From the NCBI RefSeq assembly GCF_040448305.1, contig NZ_CP148752.1, positions 1,178,001 through 1,242,000 on the forward strand: DNA of 64,000 nt. The letters run 5' to 3'. Numbering within the stretch: position 1 is the first letter of the stretch; the number at the start of each line of letters is the position of its first letter. The DNA is from Pseudomonas fluorescens (GTDB lineage: Bacteria; Pseudomonadota; Gammaproteobacteria; Pseudomonadales; Pseudomonadaceae). The notes beneath the pieces were generated by a model. The model made no database searches. It worked only from the letters and a program-made list of their open reading frames with translations, and was not told where the DNA came from. Positions 21,071-30,287 of the stretch are shown here, one piece after another. The position numbers and the translations under genes are program-made.

Positions 21071-21496
21071 GGCGTGATTTCCGTTTTGGTTTGGAAAGTC
21101 ACCACCAACCCTTCGACAGGTTGGGTGGCGGACCGAGTGGCGTTCGAAGTCGGGACACTTCCAATCAAAACGGAAGCCGGAAGGCCCGCGCCACACGGCC
21201 CGCCATAATGCAGAACTGAAGGCATAAAACAGCCACAGTTCTATGGGGGCACACGAGCACCGTTTTGACTTGTTCCGGCTTCGACTCCGGGGCGCTGATT
21301 TGGCAGCGACGGAGCAAAGCCTATCGGTCAGGCGCTCGCGGCACCAAGTCTACTCTGGCGACGCTTGTTGTAGGAATCGAGGGTTTTTCAGGAAGGCTGC
21401 ATCTGTAGGAATTTCCTGTTTTTGCGTGAGGTACAGGAGCAAGGGACTTCAAGCGCGTTTTTTCCATTATTTTTTGCGCTCATCAGACGGTGCAAA
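21071..21496. other. Intergenic region between BRO-N gene and PRTase gene
   Basis: No gene is supported in these 426 bases. It holds a direct repeat TGTAGGAAT at 21369-21377 and 21404-21412, the second forming the palindrome AGGAATTTCCT (21407-21417), and an imperfect inverted repeat around CCAACC/GGTTGG near 21103-21123. The AT-rich segment next to 21497 should hold the cassette promoter. Confidence 0.5.
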
Positions 21497-22090
21497 ATGG
21501 AGAGTGCCTTGAAAGTATCCCTCAAACAGATAAGCGGTCCCTGGGATCAGGGATGGGTGCTGGACAAGCACATGATAAGTAGTACCTTTCTCGGAAACGA
21601 TGAGCGCGGAAATCCATGCTTCGATAATCATCGTACTGAGGTAGGAGAGGCGACCTACCAGCTCAAATACCAGAAGGATTGGAATCAAGTGGGGCCACTT
21701 GCTCAAGCCGTGGCAACGAATGTTTTTCCGAAGCTGGATCAAGTGGGATTCGTCGTTCCTATGCCAGCCTCGAATGTTCGCCGACGACAACCGGTTACCG
21801 AGGTTGCAGTTGAGTTGGGGCGTATTGTAGGGAAACCGGTATTTTCGGATTTACTCCGAAAGGCCATTACCGGACAATCGCTCAAGGATTTGCACTCCAA
21901 AGCTGAAAAGGTTGCTGCTATTGGAGATGGTTTTAGTGTGAATGATGTGATTATCAACGCTGGCTGCTGGAACGCTTTGGTTGTTGATGATTTGTTTGAT
22001 AGTGGTGCATCAATGGAGGCAGCCTGTACAGCTTTACGTAAGTGTCAAAAGGTGCGGAGCATTTACGTGGTGGCACTAACTTGGAAGTGA
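21497..22090 (+). CDS. ComF-like phosphoribosyltransferase
   Basis: A 197-residue protein with the PRPP-binding signature of type I phosphoribosyltransferases, VVDDLFDSGAS at residues 162-172, and upstream FVVPMPASNVRRRQPVTEVAVELG, the pattern of ComF-like members (V-P-M/V-P). There is no zinc-finger N-terminus as in ComF; instead about 70 unfamiliar residues precede the domain. I prefer ATG 21497 over the frame start at 21422. It is five bases upstream of the SLOG gene, so they are surely one operon. Codon use is AT-richer than the core genes, which suggests transfer. The substrate is unknown; a role in nucleotide-based stress or defence is inference. Confidence 0.78.
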   Translation: MESALKVSLKQISGPWDQGWVLDKHMISSTFLGNDERGNPCFDNHRTEVGEATYQLKYQKDWNQVGPLAQAVATNVFPKLDQVGFVVPMPASNVRRRQPVTEVAVELGRIVGKPVFSDLLRKAITGQSLKDLHSKAEKVAAIGDGFSVNDVIINAGCWNALVVDDLFDSGASMEAACTALRKCQKVRSIYVVALTWK

Positions 22091-22095
22091 TCTAA

Positions 22096-22653
22096 ATGAC
22101 AACTGTATTTATTGCAGGCTCTATCAATATCAAATGCCTTGATCCGAAGGTTAAAGAGCGTATCGATAATATTGTTGCGTCTGAGTTTGAGGTCGTGGTT
22201 GGCGACGCCGGTGGTGCTGACACCTCTATTCAAGAGTATCTCCTGAGCTTGTCTCGATCAAAAACTACCATTTATTGCAGTGGTATGGCCCCACGAAACA
22301 ACTTGGGGAAATGGCCGGCCAGAACAGTGGAAAGCAAGCACTCCAAAGGATCGCGAGCCTTTTTTACCGCAAAAGATGTTGTGATGGCCGAGGCGGCTGA
22401 CTACGGATTGATGATATGGGATGCAAAGAGCACTGGAACACTTAGTAATGTGATTGAGTTGTTGTCGCGAAATAAAAAATCTCTTGTTTTTGTTGATGAT
22501 GAAAAGGTCTTTAAAGTGGTTGGTAGTGTGAGCCAACTTGAAGAGTTAATCGCGTCCATGTCTGATCACGCCAAGCATAAAGCAAATGAAAAAATTAAAC
22601 TGTTCGATCGCATATCTTTGCTGAAGCATGATCAGACAGAACTGTCGCTTTAG
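22096..22653 (+). CDS. SLOG-domain (DUF2493/YspA-like) nucleotide-binding protein
   Basis: A 185-residue protein with a Rossmann-type SLOG pattern: strand and loop VFIAGS (4-9), glycine motif GDAGGAD (36-42), and WDAKSTGT (108-115) near the C-terminal end of the domain, as in DUF2493/YspA proteins and related LOG/DprA-like folds. Such domains bind or cleave nucleotide-derived ligands. The remaining tail (about 145-185) is helical and charged. It follows the PRTase gene by five bases and shares its AT-rich composition. The pair may make and sense, or make and degrade, a nucleotide signal; this is inference and no direct homologue is claimed. Confidence 0.7.
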   Translation: MTTVFIAGSINIKCLDPKVKERIDNIVASEFEVVVGDAGGADTSIQEYLLSLSRSKTTIYCSGMAPRNNLGKWPARTVESKHSKGSRAFFTAKDVVMAEAADYGLMIWDAKSTGTLSNVIELLSRNKKSLVFVDDEKVFKVVGSVSQLEELIASMSDHAKHKANEKIKLFDRISLLKHDQTELSL

Positions 22654-22680
22654 TATTCTTTTCTTCAAATATTGTTGACG

Positions 22681-22706
22681 ACCCGGCGCCACCTTTGGCG
22701 CCGGGT
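22681..22706. terminator. Shared hairpin terminator between convergent genes
   Basis: A perfect 11-base stem (ACCCGGCGCCA / TGGCGCCGGGT) with a CCTT loop sits between the SLOG gene and the convergent APC permease gene. No long T-tract flanks it, so efficiency is uncertain. Confidence 0.7.
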
Positions 22707-22715
22707 AAATCCCCG

Positions 22716-24200
22716 TTACCGACTAACCTTCCACGCATCCCCCGCAGGCGCCGTACCGTGGTCATACGGCTTGGCGATCCACATGTAGAGCAAACCTAGA
22801 CCAATCACGATGGCGGTACTCAACACCATCGCGTAGTTGATGTACCACGCGGCATCCGGGGTGCGTGGCCAGGCCATGTTGATGATGGCGCCGACACCAT
22901 AGACCAGCGCGCCGATGTTCACCGCCCAGCCCCAAGCGCCGAGGGTGAATTTGCCGTTCGGTTTCCAGCCCTTCATGCGGGCGTACAGGGCCGCGAGCAC
23001 GATCATCTGGAACGCCAGGTAGATGCCGATTGCCGCGAAGCTGACGATGGTGGCGACCGCGTCTTGCAGGAAGAAGCCGAGGATGATGATCAGTGCCGGC
23101 AGGACACCGGACACGAACAGCGCGGCAACTGGAACCTGAGTCGTAGGGGAAATCTTCTTCAGTAGTCGGCTGCCGATGACCATTTCATCACGGGCGTAGG
23201 AATACAGCAGACGACTGGCCGCCGCTTGCAGGCTGATCACGCAGGAGATGAAGGAAATCATCACCACACCCATCACTACTTTCGAACCCACCGGACCAAA
23301 CGCGTTGCTGAGGATGGTGGTGACCGGGTCCTTGTCGGTGCCGTTGATCACCGCTTGCATGTCCGGTACGGCGAGGATCAGCGCCAGGCAGGCGAACATC
23401 GCCGCGATGCCGCCGATGTAGATGGTCATGCGCATGGCCACCGGGATTTTCTTGCTCGGGTTCGGGGTTTCTTCGGCCACATCGCCGCAGGCCTCGAAGC
23501 CGTAGTACAGGAACATCCCCGCCAGCGACGCGGTGAGGAAGGCTGGCAGGTACGAGCCGTCGACGCTGATATCGAAGGTGTTGAACAACACGCTGATGGG
23601 TTGATGACGCTCGAAAATCAGCAGGTAAACGCCGACGATCACCGCGCCCACCAGTTCGCAGAGGAAGCCGAACATGGCGATCCGCGCCAGTACCTTGGTG
23701 CCGCTGAGGTTGACCAGGGTGGCGAACAGCGTCAGGAACAGGGCGATGATGATGTTGGTGTTGTTGCTCGGTTCAAAGCCCATCATGGCGGCGAGGTACG
23801 GACCGGCACCCACGGCAACCGCCGCGATGGTCACGCACAATGCGATGGAGTAGATCCAGCCGACCATCCACGCCCAGCGCTTGCCCACCAAGCGGCGAGC
23901 CCACGGGTACACACCGCCGGAAATCGGGAACTGCGAAACCACTTCGCCGAAGATCAGGCACACCAGCAACTGGCCGCAACCGACCAGCAAATAGGCCCAG
24001 AACATTGGTGGCCCGCCTGCGGCCAGGCACAGGCCGAACAGGGTATAGACCCCGACGACCGGGGACAGGTAGGTGAAGCCCAGGGCGAAGTTTTCCCACA
24101 GGCTCATGCTGCGGTTGAAGTTGGAGGTGTAACCGAGTTTGCGCAGTTGCTCGGCATCGCTGTCGGCAAGGGCTGCAGAGATATCGGGTGATGCACTCAT
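22716..24200 (-). CDS. APC-family amino acid permease (GABA/amine type)
   Basis: A 494-residue inner-membrane transporter with about twelve hydrophobic helices. The N-terminal LGYTSNFNRSMSLWENFALGFTYLSPVVGVYTLFG is typical of the ACT/GABA-permease branch of the APC superfamily. FLYYGFEACGDVAEETPNPSKKIP marks the TM6 region and ASRLLYSYARDEMVIGSRLL the following loop. A GGAGC ribosome binding site precedes the ATG. It lies downstream of the patD-like gene, so GABA or a related amine product of polyamine breakdown is a reasonable substrate, though unproven. Confidence 0.85.
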   Translation of the reverse strand: MSASPDISAALADSDAEQLRKLGYTSNFNRSMSLWENFALGFTYLSPVVGVYTLFGLCLAAGGPPMFWAYLLVGCGQLLVCLIFGEVVSQFPISGGVYPWARRLVGKRWAWMVGWIYSIALCVTIAAVAVGAGPYLAAMMGFEPSNNTNIIIALFLTLFATLVNLSGTKVLARIAMFGFLCELVGAVIVGVYLLIFERHQPISVLFNTFDISVDGSYLPAFLTASLAGMFLYYGFEACGDVAEETPNPSKKIPVAMRMTIYIGGIAAMFACLALILAVPDMQAVINGTDKDPVTTILSNAFGPVGSKVVMGVVMISFISCVISLQAAASRLLYSYARDEMVIGSRLLKKISPTTQVPVAALFVSGVLPALIIILGFFLQDAVATIVSFAAIGIYLAFQMIVLAALYARMKGWKPNGKFTLGAWGWAVNIGALVYGVGAIINMAWPRTPDAAWYINYAMVLSTAIVIGLGLLYMWIAKPYDHGTAPAGDAWKVSR

Positions 24201-24344
24201 GTGTGATTGCTCCGGAAAATCGGCAGATTTCGGATGTCCGAAACCGTGACGGGGCTATGGGCGCGCCGCCCGGATCGGTGGTTATTGTTTTGAATTCCTG
24301 ATGGTGCTTAGTGCTGGTTTCTACCTTGAACCCGGGGTGACGCA

Positions 24345-24413
24345 ATCGCCAGCAGGCTGGCTCCCACAGGGAAATGCATTCCAAACTAATGTGGGAGCCA
24401 GCCTGCTGGCGAT
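24345..24413. repeat. REP pair, cagcaggctgg variant, inverted geometry
   Basis: atcgccagcaggctggctcc ... ggagccagcctgctggcgat. The core differs from the common gagcaggctc class, and the two units point the opposite way with a short spacer. Confidence 0.88.
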
Positions 24414-24417
24414 GCTT

Positions 24418-25842
24418 TTAATGCTTGAACATCACATGCCGCACAACGGTGTAGTCCTCGAGTCCGTACATGGACATATCCTTGCCATAGCCGGACAGTT
24501 TCTGACCGCCGTGGGGCATTTCGCTGACCAGCATGAAGTGCGTATTCACCCAGGTGCAGCCGTACTGCAGACGAGCCGACAGGCGATGGGCGCGGCCGAC
24601 GTCGGCGGTCCACACGGAGGAGGCCAGGCCGTAGTCCGAATCGTTGGCCCAGCCCAGCACTTGCGCTTCGTCGCTGAATTTAGTCACCGAGACCACCGGC
24701 CCGAACACTTCACGGCGCACGATTTCGTCGTCCTGCTGCGCATCGGCCAGTACCGTCGGTTCGAAGAAGTAGCCGTTGCCCTCGACAGCCTTGCCGCCAG
24801 TGATCAAACGAATGTGCGGCTGGGCGATGGCGCGCTCGACGAAACCGGCAACGCGGTCGCGGTGTTGCGCGGTGATCAGCGGGCCGAGTTCGGTCGACGG
24901 ATCATCCTGTAAGCCGTACTTGATGCTGCTGACCGCCGCGCCGAGTTTCTCCACGAACTTGTCGTAGATGCCTGCCTGGGCATAGATGCGGCAGGCGGCG
25001 GTGCAGTCTTGCCCGGCGTTGTAGAAACCGAAGGTGCGGATGCCTTCGACGGCGGCGTCGATGTCGGCGTCGTCGAAGATGATCACCGGGGCTTTGCCGC
25101 CCAACTCCATGTGCATGCGTTTGACGCTGTCGGCGGTGCTGGAAATGATGTTCGAGCCGGTGGCAATCGAACCGGTCAGCGACACCATGCGCACTTTCGG
25201 GTGGGTGACCAATGGGCTACCGACGGTAGGACCACGGCCGAACACCAGGTTGAGTACACCGGCCGGGAAAATGTCCGACGCCAGTTCGGCCAGGCGCAGG
25301 GCGGTCAGCGGGGTTTGTTCCGACGGCTTGAGCACCACGGTGTTACCGGCGGCCAGGGCCGGGGCGATTTTCCAGGCGACCATCATCAGCGGGTAGTTCC
25401 ACGGCGCGATGGAAGCGATCACGCCCACTGGGTCGCGGCGGATCATCGAGGTGTGCCCCGGCAGGTACTCGCCACCGGCCGAACCGCTCATGCAGCGGCT
25501 GGCGCCGGCGAAGAAACGGAACACGTCGGCAATCGCCGGGATCTCGTCGTTCAGCGCGGCGCTGTAGGGCTTGCCGCAGTTGTCCGATTCCAGTTTGGCC
25601 AGCTCTTCGCCATGGGCTTCGATGGCATCGGCCAGTTTGAGCAGCAGCAGCGAGCGCGCTTTCGGCGGGGTATGCGACCAGCTGTCGAACGCGGCGTCGG
25701 CGGCGCGTACGGCGGCATCGACCTGGGCTGCGCTGGCTTCGTTGATTTCCACCAGCACACAGCCCAGCGCCGGGTTGAATACGGGTTGGGCGGGGCCTTC
25801 GCCGTCGAGCAGTTGGCCGTTGATCAAGAGTTTGGTTTGCAT
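24418..25842 (-). CDS. patD: Gamma-aminobutyraldehyde dehydrogenase
   Basis: A 474-residue NAD-dependent aldehyde dehydrogenase. The catalytic Cys280 is in [16 protein letters not shown], the general-base Glu in HMELGGKAP, and the cofactor-binding region is [11 protein letters not shown] after [22 protein letters not shown]. Length and these motifs match PatD/YdcW, which oxidises 4-aminobutyraldehyde from putrescine to GABA. GAGGAC precedes the ATG. It lies between the ABC importer and the APC permease on the same strand, with REP pairs on both sides. A close paralogue occurs at 30288-31787. Confidence 0.88.
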   Translation of the reverse strand: MQTKLLINGQLLDGEGPAQPVFNPALGCVLVEINEASAAQVDAAVRAADAAFDSWSHTPPKARSLLLLKLADAIEAHGEELAKLESDNCGKPYSAALNDEIPAIADVFRFFAGASRCMSGSAGGEYLPGHTSMIRRDPVGVIASIAPWNYPLMMVAWKIAPALAAGNTVVLKPSEQTPLTALRLAELASDIFPAGVLNLVFGRGPTVGSPLVTHPKVRMVSLTGSIATGSNIISSTADSVKRMHMELGGKAPVIIFDDADIDAAVEGIRTFGFYNAGQDCTAACRIYAQAGIYDKFVEKLGAAVSSIKYGLQDDPSTELGPLITAQHRDRVAGFVERAIAQPHIRLITGGKAVEGNGYFFEPTVLADAQQDDEIVRREVFGPVVSVTKFSDEAQVLGWANDSDYGLASSVWTADVGRAHRLSARLQYGCTWVNTHFMLVSEMPHGGQKLSGYGKDMSMYGLEDYTVVRHVMFKH

Positions 25843-25890
25843 GGCTTTGTCCTCACTAACACTTTTATTTTTCTGCTGAAACCTGGCCCC

Positions 25891-25992
25891 CTGTAGGAGC
25901 GAGCCTGCTCGCGATGGACGTGAACGATGACGCGTTCAGTCTGGTTAAGCGCGGTGTGTTTGAGATCATCGCGAGCAAGCTCGCTCCTACAG
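25891..25992. repeat. REP pair (REPIN)
   Basis: ctgtaggagcgagcctgctc ... gagcaagctcgctcctacag between patD and the ABC permease gene. Confidence 0.9.
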
Positions 25993-26018
25993 GGGATCGG
26001 GTTCCTCCAGTTATTCGG

Positions 26019-26828
26019 TTACTTACCGCCACTACCCGCAACGCTCTCACCACCCCGCGTCAGGTAATAGGCGCCGAGAATCGGCAACATGGTCACGATC
26101 ATCACCAGCATCGCCACGACGTTGGTCACCGGCACGTCCCGTGGGCGGCTGAGCTGGTTGAGCAGCCACAGCGGCAGGGTGCGTTCATGGCCGGCGGTGA
26201 AGGTGGTGACGATGATTTCGTCGAACGACAGGGCAAACGCCAGCATGCCGCCGGCCAGCAACGCCGAGCCGAGGTTCGGCAGGATGATGTAGCGGAAGGT
26301 CTGCCAGCCATCGGCGCCGAGGTCCATCGAGGCTTCGATCAAACTGTGGGAGGTGCGGCGCAAGCGGGCGATGACGTTGTTGTAGACGATCACCACGCAG
26401 AAGGTCGCGTGGCCGACGATGATGGTGAACATCCCCGGCTCGATTCCCAATGTCTTGAAGGTCGCCAGCAGCGCGATCCCGGTGATGATCCCCGGCAGGG
26501 CAATCGGCAGGATCAGCATCAGCGAGATGCCTTGCTTGCCGAAGAAGTCCCGGCGGTACAGCGCGGCGGACGCCAGTGTGCCAAGGACCATGGCGATCAG
26601 GGTGGCAATCGAGGCGATCTGCAACGACAGCTTGATCGCTTCGAGCACGTCCGGCCGAGAGAACGCCACGCCGATCCACTTCCAAGTGAAACCCTTGGGC
26701 GGAAAGCTGAACGCCGCGTCCTCGGTGTTGAAGGCGTACAGGAAGATGATCAGGATCGGGAAGTGCAAGAACAGCAACCCGCCCCAGGCTGCAATGCGCA
26801 GACCTATAGAAGCTTTCTCAGAGTGCAT
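26019..26828 (-). CDS. Polyamine ABC transporter permease (PotC/YdcV type)
   Basis: A 269-residue inner-membrane permease with about six hydrophobic helices. The EAA loop is [32 protein letters not shown], with the E-A-A-x-D-L-G-A hallmark and I-L-P. It resembles PotC/YdcV, which forms the channel with a PotB-type partner. The start overlaps the partner gene by 11 bases (26818-26828). Substrate is inferred from the locus to be putrescine or another polyamine. Confidence 0.9.
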   Translation of the reverse strand: MHSEKASIGLRIAAWGGLLFLHFPILIIFLYAFNTEDAAFSFPPKGFTWKWIGVAFSRPDVLEAIKLSLQIASIATLIAMVLGTLASAALYRRDFFGKQGISLMLILPIALPGIITGIALLATFKTLGIEPGMFTIIVGHATFCVVIVYNNVIARLRRTSHSLIEASMDLGADGWQTFRYIILPNLGSALLAGGMLAFALSFDEIIVTTFTAGHERTLPLWLLNQLSRPRDVPVTNVVAMLVMIVTMLPILGAYYLTRGGESVAGSGGK

Positions 26829-27765
26829 CGAAGGCCCCCAGTCGTTTGACGATGGACAGGTAGATGGCGATCAGCACGATCGGCACCAGGGTGAAGGCGG
26901 CGGCCATCGGCATGTTGCCGATCGCGCCTTGCTGGGCGTACACCATGCTGCCGACGAAGTAGCCGGGCGGGCCGACCAGTTGCGGCACGATGAAGTCGCC
27001 CAGGGTCAGCGAGAAGGTGAAGATGGAGCCTGCTGCAATGCCCGGGATCGACAGCGGCAGAGTCACTTGCATGAAGGTCTGGCGCGGCTTGGCGCCGAGG
27101 TCGGCGGAGGCTTGCAACAGCGAGGGTGGCAGGCGTTCCAGCGAGGCCTGGATCGGCAGGATCATGAACGGCAGCCAGATGTAGACGAACACCATGAAAC
27201 GCCCCAGGTGCGAGGTCGACAAGGTACTGCCGCCGACGCCCGGAATGCCCAGCACGAACTGCAGGACCGGCTCCAGCCCCAAATGCTGCACGAACCACTG
27301 CGCCACGCCGCCCTTGGCCAGCAGCAGCGTCCAGGCGTAGGCCTTGACGATGTAACTGGCCCACATCGGCATCATCACCGCGATGTAGAAAAACGCCTTG
27401 GTCTTGCCGGTGGTGTAGCGCGCCATGTAGTAGGCAATCGGGAACGCGACAATGGCACTGGCGATGGACACCACAACCGCCATGCCCAGGGTGCGCAGGA
27501 TGATGTCGAAGTTCGACGGCTGGAACAGCGCGGTGAAGTTCGCCAGGGTCAGGTCGGGAGTGACCGCCATGGTGAAGTCGTCGAAGGTGTAGAAGCCTTG
27601 CCACAGCAACGTCAGCAACGAGCCCAGGTAGATCGCGCCGAACCACAACAACGGCGGCACCAGCAACATCGACAGGTACAGGTTCGGCCGGCGATACAAC
27701 AGGTTGGAAAACCTGCGCAACGGCGAGCCGCCTGACGAGGATTGAGAAATAGCCAAGGTGCTCAT
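26818..27765 (-). CDS. Polyamine ABC transporter permease (PotB/YdcU type)
   Basis: A 315-residue permease with about six hydrophobic helices and the EAA loop [31 protein letters not shown]1 follows a cytoplasmic head ending [18 protein letters not shown], a usual PotB feature. I start it at ATG 27765, two bases after the stop of the ATPase gene; a TTG at 27783 would overlap that gene instead. It pairs with the PotC-type permease just downstream. Confidence 0.9.
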   Translation of the reverse strand: MSTLAISQSSSGGSPLRRFSNLLYRRPNLYLSMLLVPPLLWFGAIYLGSLLTLLWQGFYTFDDFTMAVTPDLTLANFTALFQPSNFDIILRTLGMAVVVSIASAIVAFPIAYYMARYTTGKTKAFFYIAVMMPMWASYIVKAYAWTLLLAKGGVAQWFVQHLGLEPVLQFVLGIPGVGGSTLSTSHLGRFMVFVYIWLPFMILPIQASLERLPPSLLQASADLGAKPRQTFMQVTLPLSIPGIAAGSIFTFSLTLGDFIVPQLVGPPGYFVGSMVYAQQGAIGNMPMAAAFTLVPIVLIAIYLSIVKRLGAFDAL

Positions 27766-27766
27766 C

Positions 27767-28804
27767 TCACACCCCGCCTGCAAGGGTGTCGTGCAACTGG
27801 ACCATTGCTTCCCGCGCCCAGCGTGCGCTGAGGCGCTGCCCGGTCTGGTGTTGCGTGCTGCTGTCGATCCACTGATTGTTGGCCTGGCTGATGTTCAGGG
27901 TCTGGCCGTTTTCCAGTTTCAACTCATAACGGGTGGCGCTGCCCTGGTACTGGATGTCGTGGAGCAAACCGCTGACTTCGATCTCGTGGCTGGCCAGCGG
28001 TCCTTCGGCGAAACGCACGTGTTCCGGGCGAATCGAGAACGGCTGCGGATTGCCGCTGAGCTGCCAGGCCAGCTCGCCGCGAATCACGTTGGAGGTGCCA
28101 ACGAATTCCGCCACGAAGGTGGTGGCCGGCTTCATGTACAGGTTGCGCGGGCTGTCGACCTGTTCAATGCGGCCTTTGTTGAACACGGCCACGCGGTCGG
28201 ACATCGATAGCGCTTCGGTCTGGTCGTGGGTGACGAAGATGAAGGTGATGCCGAGCTGACGTTGCAGCTTTTTCAGCTCGCCCTGCATTTGCTCGCGCAG
28301 CTTCAGGTCGAGGGCGCCGAGGGGTTCGTCGAGCAGCAGCACCCGTGGACGGTTGACCAAGGCGCGGGCCAGGGCCACACGCTGGCGCTGACCGCCGGAG
28401 AGCTGCACCGGCTTGCGCTCGCCGTAGCCGCCGAGGGCGACCATCTCCAGGGATTCCTCGGCGCGCTTGAGGCGTTCGGCCTTGCCGATGCCTTTGACTT
28501 TCAAGCCGTAAGCGACGTTGTCGCGAACGTTCATGTGCGGGAACAGCGCGTAATCCTGGAACACGGTGTTCACGTCGCGCTGGTACGGCGGCAGGCCGGC
28601 GGCCTCTTCGCCATGAATACGGATGGAGCCTGCGCTCGGTTGTTCAAAGCCGGCGATCAGGCGCAAACAGGTGGTTTTGCCAGAGCCGGAAGGCCCCAGC
28701 ATGGAAAAGAACTCGCCGTCCTGGATGTCGATGGAAACCCGGTCTACGGCTTTCACTTCGCCGAATAGACGGGAGACGTTGGTGAACTGGACTGCAAGCG
28801 TCAT
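27767..28804 (-). CDS. Polyamine ABC transporter ATP-binding protein (PotA/YdcT type)
   Basis: A 345-residue ABC ATPase. Walker A is GPSGSGKTT, the signature LSGGQRQRVALARAL, Walker B VLLLDEPLGALD, and the switch His in FVTHDQTEA. A C-terminal TOBE-type regulatory region (about 240-345, FSIRPEHVRF) is typical of PotA/MalK-like importers. I start it at ATG 28804 because GGAGC lies nine bases upstream; TTG 28819 would place that site inside the gene. It energises the PotB/PotC pair. Confidence 0.9.
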   Translation of the reverse strand: MTLAVQFTNVSRLFGEVKAVDRVSIDIQDGEFFSMLGPSGSGKTTCLRLIAGFEQPSAGSIRIHGEEAAGLPPYQRDVNTVFQDYALFPHMNVRDNVAYGLKVKGIGKAERLKRAEESLEMVALGGYGERKPVQLSGGQRQRVALARALVNRPRVLLLDEPLGALDLKLREQMQGELKKLQRQLGITFIFVTHDQTEALSMSDRVAVFNKGRIEQVDSPRNLYMKPATTFVAEFVGTSNVIRGELAWQLSGNPQPFSIRPEHVRFAEGPLASHEIEVSGLLHDIQYQGSATRYELKLENGQTLNISQANNQWIDSSTQHQTGQRLSARWAREAMVQLHDTLAGGV

Positions 28805-29052
28805 GGTGCGGTGCTCCAAAAAGGCGAAGACCGTCGCAGCGGCCTTGCCTGGACTTCTGAAAAAACAGTAATTCGAAAATCAGCTTTGCTTCTTGAAAAG
28901 CGTCGATCACATAAAGTCGTTTCGGGAGCGTAGCGAGCGGCGATTAGCCGTGTCCGGCCAGCGCGCAGCCCCCGGAGCGTACGTCAGTACGTGAGGAGGC
29001 GAGCACTGCCCGGGCGCGGCTGGTCGACGCGCAGTAGCTACCGGAATGACTT
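28805..29052. other. Structured gap between binding-protein and ATPase genes
   Basis: No ORF is supported in 248 bases. CGTAC-GTCA-GTACG near 28978-28991 is a small hairpin, nested between further GC-rich complementary segments (CCAGCGCGC ... GCGCGGCTGG). On the minus-strand mRNA it could stabilise the upstream message or attenuate. Confidence 0.45.
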
Positions 29053-30204
29053 TTAGCGGCCGCCCATGATCGCGATGTAATCCTGGGTCCAGCGGCTGTA
29101 CGGCACGAACTTGCCGCCTTCAGCCTGCGGGGTTTTCCAGAAGGCGATCTTGTCGAACTGGTCGAAACCGTTGGTCTTGCAGCCTTCGGCGCCAAGCAGT
29201 TCGCTCTCCTTGCACGCCGCCGGAACCGCTGGCAACGAGCCGAACCAGGCCGCTACGTCACCCTGGACTTTCGGTTGCAGCGACCAGTCCATCCACTTGT
29301 AGGCGCAGTTCGGGTGCTTGGCCTCGGCATGCAACATGGTGGTGTCGGCCCAACCGGTGGCGCCTTCTTTCGGGATGGTCGAGGCGATTGGCTGCTTCTC
29401 GTTCATCAGGCCGTTGACCTGATACGGCCAGGCACCTGAGGCGACCACGCCTTCGTTCTTGAAGTCACTCATTTGCACGGTGGTGTCGTGCCAGTAGCGG
29501 TGGATCAACGGCTGCTGGGCGCGCAACAGGTCGAGCACGGCCTTGTACTGGGTTTCGGTCAGTTCGTACGGACTCTGGATGCCCAGTTCCGGTTTGGCGG
29601 TCTTCAGGTACAGCGCCGCATCGGCGATGTAGATCGGGCCGTCATAGGCCTGCACGCGGCCCTTGTTCGGCTTGCCGTCCGGCAGGTTTTCCGCCTTGAA
29701 CAGCACGCCCCAGCTGGTGGGCGCGGTCTTGAACACGTTGGTGTTGTACATCAGCACGTTCGGGCCCCACTGATAGGGGGCGCCGTAGGTCTGATTGTTG
29801 ACCACGTACCACGGCGCATCTTTCAGGCGTGGGTCGAGGTTCTTCCAGTTCGGGATCAACGCGGTGTTGATCGGCTGCACACGCTTGCCGACGATCAGGC
29901 GCAGGGAGGCGTCGCCGGACGCCGTGACCAGGTCGTAGCCGCCCTTGGCCATCAGGCTGACCATTTCATCGGAGGTGGCAGCGGTCTTGACGTTGACCTT
30001 GCAGCCGGTCTCCTTCTCGAAACCGGTCACCCAGTCGTAGGCCTTGTCACTCTCGCCACGTTCGATGTAGCCGGGCCAGGCCACAATATCCAGTTGGCCT
30101 TCGCCCGCCCCGACAGCTTTGAGCGGCTCGGCGGCCTGGACACTGGCACTGGCCAGCAGCGCGGTGGTGATTGCACTGAGCAGTGCGGTCTTGTGCACGA
30201 ACAT
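29053..30204 (-). CDS. Periplasmic polyamine-binding protein (PotD/YdcS type)
   Basis: A 383-residue solute-binding protein with a signal peptide (hydrophobic residues 7-22, ending ASVQAAE). LDIVAWPGYIERGESDKAYDWVTGFEKETGCKV is a typical PotD/YdcS N-lobe start, where the W and following acidic residues help hold the amine. ATSDEMVSLMAKGGYDLVTASGD continues the family pattern. It delivers the ligand to the PotABC-like genes downstream. An 83-base gap separates it from the upstream aldehyde dehydrogenase gene on the same strand. Confidence 0.9.
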   Translation of the reverse strand: MFVHKTALLSAITTALLASASVQAAEPLKAVGAGEGQLDIVAWPGYIERGESDKAYDWVTGFEKETGCKVNVKTAATSDEMVSLMAKGGYDLVTASGDASLRLIVGKRVQPINTALIPNWKNLDPRLKDAPWYVVNNQTYGAPYQWGPNVLMYNTNVFKTAPTSWGVLFKAENLPDGKPNKGRVQAYDGPIYIADAALYLKTAKPELGIQSPYELTETQYKAVLDLLRAQQPLIHRYWHDTTVQMSDFKNEGVVASGAWPYQVNGLMNEKQPIASTIPKEGATGWADTTMLHAEAKHPNCAYKWMDWSLQPKVQGDVAAWFGSLPAVPAACKESELLGAEGCKTNGFDQFDKIAFWKTPQAEGGKFVPYSRWTQDYIAIMGGR

Positions 30205-30287
30205 GGGAATTCCCTCTTCTTTAAATTATGGTCGGGGCAGTTGTGAACGTGGTGAAGCATGCCGTTGGCGGCTTGTTATTAGCGTAG

